A stretch of 9,545 bases of DNA, taken from the NCBI GenBank assembly GCA_025458665.1, contig JALOSG010000152.1, forward strand, positions 1 to 9,545. Direction: 5' to 3'. The position numbers and the translations under genes were made by a program. Of this stretch, positions 1 to 8,597 are shown in pieces. The notes beneath the pieces were generated by a model. The model saw only the letters and a program-made list of their open reading frames with translations. It ran no database searches and was not told where the DNA came from. The stretch's first letter is position 1. The number at the start of each line of letters is the position of its first letter. Origin of the DNA: Serpentinimonas sp. (GTDB lineage: Bacteria > Pseudomonadota > Gammaproteobacteria > Burkholderiales > Burkholderiaceae_C).

Positions 1-1703
<1,703 letters not shown>

Positions 1704-1715
1704 TCAGATCTCCTC
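1704..1715 (-). promoter_or_regulatory. edd ribosome binding site overlapping the end of zwf
   Basis: On the minus strand the last zwf codons read GAG GAG ATC TGA and are followed at once by the edd ATG. GAGGAG (1710-1715) is a strong Shine-Dalgarno sequence with a 6-nt spacer. It lies wholly inside zwf coding sequence, which implies translational coupling of the two genes on one mRNA. Confidence 0.85.
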
Positions 1716-3164
1716 GTTCCAGGCGCCGCCTTCGCGGGCCATCAGGGCCGACGATGCCGCAGGCCCCCAGGTGCCGGCGGCGTAGGCACGCGGTGGCTCG
1801 TTCATCTGCGCCCAGCCGGCCAGGATCGGGTCGGCCCAGCGCCAGGCGGCCTCCAGTTCGTCGCGCCGCATGAAGTGCGTGAGGCGCCCCTTCACCACAT
1901 CAATGAGCAGGCGCTCGTAGGCTTCCGCGCGGCGCCCGCTCATGGCCGATTCCAGGTCCAGGTTCAGGAACACAGGCTTCAGGTTCATGCCTGAGCCGGG
2001 CTCCTTGGCCATCATCTGCAGCTGGATGGATTCTTCGGGCTGCAGCGTGATGACCAGGCGGTTGGGCCGCTGCGCGTTGGGCTGGCCGGCAAACACCGAA
2101 AACGGCGGATCGGCAAACTCGATGATGATTTCCGAGCGCCGCTTCTGCATGCGCTTGCCGGTGCGCAGGAAAAACGGCACGCCGGCCCAGCGCGCGTTGT
2201 GGATGTGCGCACGCAGGGCCACAAAGGTTTCGGTCTGGCTGTGCAGCGGCACGTTGGCTTCCTGCTGGTAGCCCGGTACCGGCTCTCCCTGCACCGTGCC
2301 AGCGGTGTACTGGCCGCGCACAGTGTGCTGGCGAATATCGGCCGGCCCCATGCGGTGCAGGGAGCGCAGCACCTTGAGTTTTTCGTCGCGCACATCGTCC
2401 GGGTCCAGGGAAATGGGCGCTTCCATGGCCACGATGCACAGCAGCTGCAGCAGGTGGTTCTGCACCATGTCGCGCAGCGCGCCGGTCTGGTCGTAAAAGC
2501 CTGCGCGGCTGCCCACGCCCACCGTTTCGGCCACCGTGATCTGCACGCTGCGTATGTACGGGGCGCGCCACAGCGGCTCGAAAATGGCGTTGCCCAGGCG
2601 CAGCACCAGCAGGTTCTGCACCGTCTCTTTGCCCAGGTAGTGGTCTATGCGGTAGGTCTGGTGTTCGGCAAAGTGCCGCGCCACCGCGTCGTTGATGGCC
2701 TGCGCCGAAGGTAGGTCGTGGCCCAGCGGCTTTTCCAGCACCACCCGCGATTGGGCATCGATCAGTCCGGCCTGGTCGAGTTGCTCGCAAATGGTGGTGA
2801 ACAGCTGCGGCGCCGTGGCCAGGTAGAACACCTTGGTGCTGCCCGGCCTGCACGCGGCCTGCAGGCGCGCGTAGTCGGCGCTCTGGCCGGCGTCCACGCT
2901 GACAAAGTCCAGCCGCTCCAGGAAGCGCTGCCAGGCGGTGCCGTCGGGCTCCTTCAGCAGTGGCCGCGAAGCTTCTTCGATGAAGCGCACATACGCGGCA
3001 CGGTCCCAGGGCTGGCGCCCTGCGCCGATGATGCGGCAACCGGCGTCCAGCCGCCCGTGCACGTGGGCCATGAACAGCGCGGGCAGCAGCTTGCGCCAGG
3101 ACAGGTCGCCAGCGGCCCCGAAAATCACGATATCCAGCGGGGCTGCAGAGGGTGTGGCGGTCAT
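1704..3164 (-). CDS. zwf: Glucose-6-phosphate 1-dehydrogenase (Zwf)
   Basis: The enzyme oxidises glucose 6-phosphate to 6-phosphogluconolactone with reduction of NAD(P)+, feeding the Entner-Doudoroff and oxidative pentose phosphate routes. The 486-aa length matches the family (E. coli 491). Visible marks, counted from the ATG at 3164: a Rossmann nucleotide-binding motif GAAGDLSWRKLLPALF at about 16-31; an arginine in GAGRQ near 60 at a position linked to NADP 2'-phosphate binding; EKPLG near 145; the active-site motif RIDHYLGKE at about 172-180 (substrate-binding His and Lys); and RDMVQNH near 231-237, which carries the catalytic His. The start is ATG 3164 or GTG 3170. An in-frame TAA at 3183-3185 rules out anything much further upstream. 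Neither start has a Shine-Dalgarno sequence; I chose the ATG because a candidate promoter would place the transcript start on it. The first motif differs slightly from the common GASGDL form, which is tolerated in the family. Confidence 0.96.
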   Translation of the reverse strand: MTATPSAAPLDIVIFGAAGDLSWRKLLPALFMAHVHGRLDAGCRIIGAGRQPWDRAAYVRFIEEASRPLLKEPDGTAWQRFLERLDFVSVDAGQSADYARLQAACRPGSTKVFYLATAPQLFTTICEQLDQAGLIDAQSRVVLEKPLGHDLPSAQAINDAVARHFAEHQTYRIDHYLGKETVQNLLVLRLGNAIFEPLWRAPYIRSVQITVAETVGVGSRAGFYDQTGALRDMVQNHLLQLLCIVAMEAPISLDPDDVRDEKLKVLRSLHRMGPADIRQHTVRGQYTAGTVQGEPVPGYQQEANVPLHSQTETFVALRAHIHNARWAGVPFFLRTGKRMQKRRSEIIIEFADPPFSVFAGQPNAQRPNRLVITLQPEESIQLQMMAKEPGSGMNLKPVFLNLDLESAMSGRRAEAYERLLIDVVKGRLTHFMRRDELEAAWRWADPILAGWAQMNEPPRAYAAGTWGPAASSALMAREGGAWNEEI

Positions 3165-3170
3165 GGCCAC

Positions 3171-3199
3171 AATGTAACTTAGTTACATGAATACTTCAA
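3171..3199 (-). promoter_or_regulatory. Candidate sigma70-type promoter of zwf-edd, possibly giving a leaderless mRNA
   Basis: Reading the minus strand, TTGAAG (3199-3194) resembles a -35 box. After a 17-nt spacer comes TACATT (3176-3171), a 4/6 match to the -10 consensus. Transcription 7 nt after the -10 box would begin at the A of the zwf ATG (3164). The -10 box and most of the spacer coincide with the 3172-3188 palindrome, as expected for a repressor that blocks RNA polymerase. This was identified by eye only, and -10 matches of this quality occur by chance. Confidence 0.45.
3172..3188. promoter_or_regulatory. Perfect 17-bp palindrome, probable HexR operator
   Basis: The sequence ATGTAACT-T-AGTTACAT is a perfect inverted repeat around a central T at 3180. 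Its TGTAAnnnnnTTACA core is the form known for HexR, an RpiR-family repressor of zwf, edd and other central carbon genes in proteobacteria that is released by KDPG, the product of Edd. It begins 8 bp upstream of the zwf ATG. No hexR gene is in the window, so the assignment rests on the motif and on the target genes. Confidence 0.72.
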
Positions 3200-4441
3200 G
3201 TCGATGTAACTTTTGTCCTTCTTGCTCGGCCGCCGGCCCTTGATGCCGCCATTACCCGCCGCCGCGTTCGCCTGCGGCAAGGGCACCTCGGTGGTCTTGG
3301 GCTCAAAGCCCGCCACCACCTCTTTCGACAGCACCAGGCCCTGCCGTTTCTCGATCAGTGCGAAGTGCGCTGCCGTATCGGCCGACACGAAGCTGATGGC
3401 CTCGCCCGCCTGACCCGCGCGGCCTGTGCGCCCTATGCGGTGCACATACTGCACGGGAGAGCGGGGCAGGTCGTAGTTCACCACCACCTCCAGCCCGTCG
3501 ATGTGGATACCGCGCGCGGCCAGGTCGGTGGTGACCATCACATCGAAACCGCCGGACTTGAACTGCCGCAGCACTTCGGTCCGCTGGCTCTGGCTCATCT
3601 CGCCGTGCAGGGGCGTGGCGTACAGGCCGCCTTTGTGCAGCTTCCAGGCCACGTGCTCGGTGGCATAGCGGCTGGCCACGAACACCAGCACGCGCGTCCA
3701 TCCGTTGTCCCGGATCAGCTTGCGCAGCAGCTCGGTGCGCCGTTCGGGGTCTACCCAGATGGCCCGCTGGACGATGGCGGGCAGGGGTTCATCGGCGCCA
3801 GCCAGCTCCAGCCGCACCGGCTCGTGCAACCACGGCGCGGCCAGCGCCTCCACCGCAGCGGGAAAGGTGGCCGAGAAAAACAGCGTCTGCCTTGGCGCGG
3901 GTAGCAAGGCCAGAATGCGCGAGAGCTCTTCGCTGAAACCGAGTTCCAGCAGGTGGTCCGCTTCATCCAGCACCAGCGCCTGCACACCAGACAGCCGCAG
4001 CGCGTTGCGCTCCAGCAAATCCAGCAGCCGCCCCGGCGTGGCCACCACCACGTCGGCGCCACCGCGCAAACCCATCATCTGCGGGTTCACCGAAACACCG
4101 CCAGAGAGCACTGCCACCTTGAGGCGGCCGGGAAGTTGACTCCCCAGACCGCGGAACACCTCGCCCACCTGGGCGGCGAGCTCCCGGGTAGGGACCAGCA
4201 CCAGCACGCGCAGCCGCCCTTGCGGAGTGTGCGCACGGGGCGGCTGGGCAAAAAGCCGCTCCAGCACGGGCAGCGCGAAGGCGGCCGTCTTGCCCGAGCC
4301 GGTGGGCGCCAGGCAGCGCAGATCGGCGCCTCGCAGCACCACCGGAATCACCTCGGCCTGCACGGGAGTCGGCTCCACGAGGCCCAGCTCCTGGGCAGAG
4401 CGAACCAGTGCGGGCGAGAGTCCGAGAGAGAGAAATGACAT
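3179..4441 (-). CDS. DEAD-box ATP-dependent RNA helicase, RhlE-like
   Basis: This is a 420-aa cytoplasmic ATP-dependent RNA-remodelling protein with the complete helicase core. Motifs in order: Q motif PTPVQAEVIP (24-33), Walker A APTGSGKT (45-52), PTRELAAQ (84-91), ATPGRLLDL (134-142), DEAD (159-162), SAT (190-192), VFVASR (253-258), TTDLAARGIHID (304-315) and HRIGRTGRAG (334-343). The RGGADVVVATPGRLLDL block and the short basic tail (GRRPSKKDK) fit the RhlE/SrmB-like group best, but I cannot assign an orthologue, so no symbol is given. A longer reading frame reaches 4543, but that would overlap dbpA and add an unrelated leader; the family-typical N-terminus MSFLSLGLSPALVRSAQELGL sets the start at 4441. 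No Shine-Dalgarno is visible upstream (CCGGCCTCC precedes the ATG). After DEAD the usual R is H (DEADHLLELGF). The gene stops 14 nt before the zwf ATG with no terminator between, so read-through into zwf is possible. Confidence 0.93.
   Translation of the reverse strand: MSFLSLGLSPALVRSAQELGLVEPTPVQAEVIPVVLRGADLRCLAPTGSGKTAAFALPVLERLFAQPPRAHTPQGRLRVLVLVPTRELAAQVGEVFRGLGSQLPGRLKVAVLSGGVSVNPQMMGLRGGADVVVATPGRLLDLLERNALRLSGVQALVLDEADHLLELGFSEELSRILALLPAPRQTLFFSATFPAAVEALAAPWLHEPVRLELAGADEPLPAIVQRAIWVDPERRTELLRKLIRDNGWTRVLVFVASRYATEHVAWKLHKGGLYATPLHGEMSQSQRTEVLRQFKSGGFDVMVTTDLAARGIHIDGLEVVVNYDLPRSPVQYVHRIGRTGRAGQAGEAISFVSADTAAHFALIEKRQGLVLSKEVVAGFEPKTTEVPLPQANAAAGNGGIKGRRPSKKDKSYIDLKYSCN
3204..3212. 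repeat. Second copy of the operator half-site (9-bp direct repeat)
   Basis: ATGTAACTT at 3204-3212 exactly repeats 3172-3180, offset by 32 bp or about three helical turns. It lies inside the last codons of the RhlE-like helicase gene, just upstream of the candidate zwf -35 box. It is not followed by a matching inverted arm, so it would be at most a weak half-operator. It could also form an inverted pair with GTTACAT at 3182-3188. Confidence 0.4.
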
Positions 4442-4522
4442 GGAGGCCGGGGGAGAAGTGGGCAGCAACGGGGCCGCGAAGCAAAGCCCGATTGTCGGTG
4501 AAGGGACCGGGTACCATGCCGC
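4442..4522. promoter_or_regulatory. 81-bp divergent spacer between two DEAD-box genes
   Basis: Both helicase genes must start transcription in or next to this spacer. On the plus strand TTGTCG (4492-4497) and TACCAT (4512-4517) are the best promoter-like boxes for dbpA, but the 14-nt spacing is shorter than sigma70 promoters usually allow. TACCAT ends 5 nt before the dbpA ATG. GAAGGGA (4500-4506) is purine-rich but about 16 nt from the ATG, too far for a normal ribosome site. I see no convincing -10 box for the leftward gene. Confidence 0.3.
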
Positions 4523-5911
4523 ATGACCGCGACCGCCTTCCACACCCTAGCCCTGTCTCCTGCCGCCCTGGCCAACCTGGAGCGCCTGGGTTACACCGAA
4601 ATGACCCCCATCCAGGCGGCCAGCTTGCCGCCTGCCCTGCTGGGCAAAGACCTGATTGCCCAGGCCAAGACCGGCAGTGGCAAGACGGCGGCATTTTCCC
4701 TGGCCTTGCTGGCCAACCTCAACCCGCGGCGCTTTGCCGTGCAGTCGCTGGTGCTCTGCCCCACCCGCGAACTGGCCGACCAGGTAACGCTGGAAGTGCG
4801 CCGCCTGGCCCGCGCCGAGGACAACATCAAGGTGGTGACCCTGTGCGGCGGTGTGCCCTTGCGCGGGCAGCTGTCCACGCTGGAACATGGCGCCCACATC
4901 GTGGTGGGTACGCCAGGGCGCGTCATGGACCACCTCGACCGTGGCAGCCTGCGGCTGGACGCGCTCAACACCTTTGTGCTCGACGAAGCCGACCGTATGC
5001 TCGACATGGGCTTCTTCGACGACATCGCCAAGATTGGCCGGCAGTGCCCTGCCGCGCGCCAGACGCTGCTGTTCTCCGCCACCTACCCCGAAGGCATCGG
5101 CAAGCTGGCCAGCCAGTTCATGCGCGACCCGGTCACTGTGAAGGTCGATGCCCAGCACGCCGGCGCCCAGATCGAGCAGCGCTGGTACGAGGTCACCGAA
5201 CCCGCGCGCATTGGTGCCGTGGTCCGTTTGCTGGAACACTTCCGCCCGGCCAGTGCGCTGGTGTTCTGCAACACCAAGGCGCGCTGCCGCGAGGTGGTGG
5301 CGGCGCTGCAGGGCCAGGGCCTGCACGCGCTGGCCCTGTACGGCGAGCTGGAACAGCGCGAGCGCGATCAGGTGCTGGTGCGGTTTGCCAACCGCAGTTG
5401 CTCGGTGCTGGTGGCCACCGATGTGGCTGCGCGCGGTCTGGACATTGCCAGCCTGGCGGCCGTGATCAATGTGGATGTGACCCCCGACCCCGAGGTGCAC
5501 GTGCACCGCATTGGCCGCACCGGGCGCGCCGGCGAGCAAGGGCTGGCACTCAACCTGGCCAGCCTGGACGAAATGGGCGCGGTGGGCCGCATCGAGCAGC
5601 AACAAGGCCGCCCCAGCGCGTGGTTTCCGGTGGCAGAACTCACCCCGGCTGCGGGCGGGCCGCTGGTGCCCCCCATGGCCACGCTCCATCTGCAGGCTGG
5701 GCGCAAGGAAAAGATCCGCCCCGGCGATGTACTGGGTGCCCTGACCGCCGACCTGGGCTACACGCGCGAGCAGATCGGCAAGATCGATGTGAACGAGTTC
5801 TCCACCTACGTGGCGGTGGACCGTGCCATTGCACCGCAAGCGGCTGCGCGCCTGAATGCCGCGCGCATCAAGGGCCGCAGCGTCAAGGTGCGCTTGCTGG
5901 ACGGGGAGTGA
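4523..5911 (+). CDS. dbpA: ATP-dependent RNA helicase DbpA
   Basis: DbpA is a DEAD-box helicase that acts in 50S ribosomal subunit assembly, recruited to hairpin 92 of 23S rRNA by its C-terminal domain. The 462-aa product is close to E. coli DbpA (457) along its length. The N-terminus has the DbpA-like pattern LSPAALANLERLGYTEMTPIQ. Core motifs: Walker A AKTGSGKT (48-55), PTRELADQ (80-87), DEAD (154-157), SAT (185-187), LVATDVAARGLDIA (296-309) and HRIGRTGRAG (328-337), preceded by the DPEVHVHRIG wording seen in DbpA. Residues about 388-462 form the RNA-binding domain, with KIRPGDVLGALTADLG, IGKIDV and the final IKGRSVKVRLL. That domain is what separates DbpA from other DEAD-box proteins. No Shine-Dalgarno is seen close to the ATG. 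The gene diverges from the RhlE-like helicase and converges on pyk. Confidence 0.95.
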   Translation: MTATAFHTLALSPAALANLERLGYTEMTPIQAASLPPALLGKDLIAQAKTGSGKTAAFSLALLANLNPRRFAVQSLVLCPTRELADQVTLEVRRLARAEDNIKVVTLCGGVPLRGQLSTLEHGAHIVVGTPGRVMDHLDRGSLRLDALNTFVLDEADRMLDMGFFDDIAKIGRQCPAARQTLLFSATYPEGIGKLASQFMRDPVTVKVDAQHAGAQIEQRWYEVTEPARIGAVVRLLEHFRPASALVFCNTKARCREVVAALQGQGLHALALYGELEQRERDQVLVRFANRSCSVLVATDVAARGLDIASLAAVINVDVTPDPEVHVHRIGRTGRAGEQGLALNLASLDEMGAVGRIEQQQGRPSAWFPVAELTPAAGGPLVPPMATLHLQAGRKEKIRPGDVLGALTADLGYTREQIGKIDVNEFSTYVAVDRAIAPQAAARLNAARIKGRSVKVRLLDGE

Positions 5912-5923
5912 ACCGGCGAACAA

Positions 5924-5946
5924 GGCCGCGCCAGCGCCGCCTGGCC
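5924..5946. terminator. Imperfect GC hairpin between convergent dbpA and pyk
   Basis: The 37-bp gap holds GGCC (5924-5927) pairing with GGCC (5943-5946), extended by a G-U pair and interrupted inner pairs. Read leftward from pyk it is followed by TTGTT, a short U-rich tail; read rightward it is followed only by GTT. It may act as a weak terminator, mainly for pyk. By-eye pairing only. Confidence 0.3.
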
Positions 5947-5948
5947 GT

Positions 5949-7379
<1,431 letters not shown>

Positions 7380-7390
7380 GCAATGTCTCC
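7380..7390 (-). promoter_or_regulatory. pyk ribosome binding site
   Basis: On the minus strand GGAGA (7390-7386) precedes the pyk ATG with a 6-nt spacer, CATTGC. This is one of only two clear Shine-Dalgarno sequences in the window and fixes the pyk start. Confidence 0.75.
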
Positions 7391-7443
7391 GTGTGGCGGG
7401 GTGCCCGCTGTCGTGTTTGTGTGGGTGAGGCAGGTCTGCATCT

Positions 7444-7481
7444 ATTATGTGGCGGCGCAGTTACCGGCTGGTTACTGCCGG
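7444..7481. promoter_or_regulatory. Candidate pyk control region: AT-rich core and GTTAC direct repeats
   Basis: The 165-bp spacer 7380-7544 separates divergent genes. On the minus strand CATAAT (7449-7444) is a good -10-like hexamer that would give pyk a leader of about 58 nt, but no -35 box is found at the right distance. Where one would be expected, GTTAC occurs twice as a direct repeat (7460-7464 and 7471-7475), 11 bp apart and so on the same helix face. CCGGC (7464-7468) and GCCGG (7477-7481) form an overlapping inverted pair. A promoter dependent on a bound regulator would look like this, but the regulator is unknown. Confidence 0.35.
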
Positions 7482-7497
7482 TGTGGCACCTGCCCAC

Positions 7498-7527
7498 TTC
7501 CGCCATCTTCCGCCATCGTCCGTCACC
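7498..7527 (+). repeat. Three tandem 10-bp units upstream of the CaiB-family gene
   Basis: TTCCGCCATC occurs twice in tandem (7498-7507, 7508-7517), followed by a diverged third unit GTCCGTCACC (7518-7527). The array ends 17 bp before the ATG at 7545. It may be only a slippage product; no function is evident. Confidence 0.55.
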
Positions 7528-7544
7528 ATTCCTTGTTGCCCGCC

Positions 7545-8510
7545 ATGCCCAGCCCATCTTCCCCTGCACCCAAGCCGCCGGCCAAGTCGCCCAAGCCACT
7601 CAAGCCGCTCCAGGGCGTTCGCATCCTCAGCCTCGCGCTCAACCTGCCCGGCCCGGCCGCGCTCATGCGCCTGCAAGCCATGGGCGCCCGCTGCAGCAAG
7701 ATCGAGCCGCCCGGCGGTGACCCCATGGCGCACTACAACGCCACCGCCTACGCCGATTTGCAGCAAGGCATCCGCGTGCTGCAGGCCGACCTGAAAAGCG
7801 AGGCGGGCCAGGCGCTCCTGCAGCGCGAACTGGCGCGTACCGATGTGCTGCTCACCTCCTTCCGCCCTTCGGCGCTGGCCAAGCTGGGCCTGGGCTGGAA
7901 GCAGTTGCAGCAACGCTGCCCCGGGGTGAGCCTGGTGGCCATTGTGGGCGCGCCCGGCCCGCTGGCCGAAGTGCCCGGCCACGACCTGACCTATCTGGCC
8001 GAGGCCGGCCTGGTGCCCGCGCTCGATCTGCCGCCCAGCCTGCTGGCCGACATGGGTGGCGCCCTGCTGGCCAGCGAGGCGGTGCTGCAGGCGCTCCTGC
8101 TGCGCCAGAAGCAAGCGCAGAAGGTACCCACCCCAAACGCCACCCCCAAAGGCGTGCAGCTGGAAGTGGCCCTGTCCACCGCCGCCGCCTGGTTGGCCCT
8201 GCCGCGCCAGTGGGGCCTGACCGTGCCTGGCCAGCTGCTGGGCGGCACCCATGCGGGCTACCGCGTCTACCCCTGCCGCGGTGGCCGCGTGGCGGTGGCC
8301 GCGCTGGAGCCCCACTTCGCCGCCCGCCTGTGCGGCCTCATGGGCATGGCCGATGAAGCGGCCAGCCCTGCGCGCGCCAACGCCGCCATGCTGCAGCCCG
8401 CCACCCACCAGCGCGTGGCCAGCTTCATGGCCACGCGCACCCGCCAGCAGCTCGACCGGCTGGCCGAGCGCCACGACGTCCCCATGCTCACCCTGCCCCC
8501 CGCCGGCTGA
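7545..8510 (+). CDS. Short CaiB/BaiF-family protein (family III CoA-transferase / alpha-methylacyl-CoA racemase-like)
   Basis: The family moves CoA between acids or racemises alpha-methylacyl-CoA esters; the substrate here cannot be told. After a Pro/Lys/Ser-rich leader (1-20) comes the family N-terminus LQGVRILSLALNLPGPAALMRLQAMGA (22-48), then KIEPPGGDP (52-60), ADLKSEAGQALL, VLLTSFRPSALAKLGLG (101-117) and PGHDLTYLAEAGL (144-156). His146, Asp169 (LLADMGG) and Glu255 (VAALEPHF) line up with the His/Asp/Glu residues of alpha-methylacyl-CoA racemase. At 321 aa it is shorter than the 360-400 usual: the loop between His146 and Asp169 is about 7 residues short, and the protein ends at DVPMLTLPPAG where relatives continue for about 60 residues. 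The frame is open far upstream (about 560 codons antisense to pyk), so the ATG at 7545 is chosen because family similarity starts soon after it. No Shine-Dalgarno is seen. It may be a catalytically altered member; I see no frameshift that would restore the tail. Confidence 0.85.
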   Translation: MPSPSSPAPKPPAKSPKPLKPLQGVRILSLALNLPGPAALMRLQAMGARCSKIEPPGGDPMAHYNATAYADLQQGIRVLQADLKSEAGQALLQRELARTDVLLTSFRPSALAKLGLGWKQLQQRCPGVSLVAIVGAPGPLAEVPGHDLTYLAEAGLVPALDLPPSLLADMGGALLASEAVLQALLLRQKQAQKVPTPNATPKGVQLEVALSTAAAWLALPRQWGLTVPGQLLGGTHAGYRVYPCRGGRVAVAALEPHFAARLCGLMGMADEAASPARANAAMLQPATHQRVASFMATRTRQQLDRLAERHDVPMLTLPPAG

Positions 8511-8597
8511 GGGGCGCACCGCCCAGGGGAACCGCTCCAGCCCGTGCTGGTCCAAACATCAACCTCTGTCTTTTCTCCAACGATTTCAAAGCCCAAT
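8511..8597 (+). other. Spacer with two small hairpins
   Basis: GGGCG (8512-8516) pairs with CGCCC (8520-8524), and CCAGC (8537-8541) pairs with GCTGG (8546-8550). Both stems are 5 bp, and neither is directly followed by a T run, so they are poor intrinsic terminators. The following 45 bp are pyrimidine-rich, and no Shine-Dalgarno precedes the ATG at 8598. Confidence 0.3.

Noticed and set aside
4442..4543. Upstream extension of the RhlE-like helicase to an ATG at 4543
   Set aside because: It would overlap the start of divergent dbpA and add 34 residues unlike any helicase N-terminus; MSFLSLGLSPALVRS is the expected beginning.
4547..5923. Minus-strand open frame of 458 codons antisense to dbpA
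   Set aside because: It is a mirror of dbpA codon structure, dominated by His, Gly, Gln and Val, with no start context or domain.
7461..8555. Minus-strand open frame of 364 codons antisense to the CaiB-family gene
   Set aside because: Its translation is Gly/Gln/His-rich shadow sequence with no domain, while the plus-strand frame has clear family motifs.
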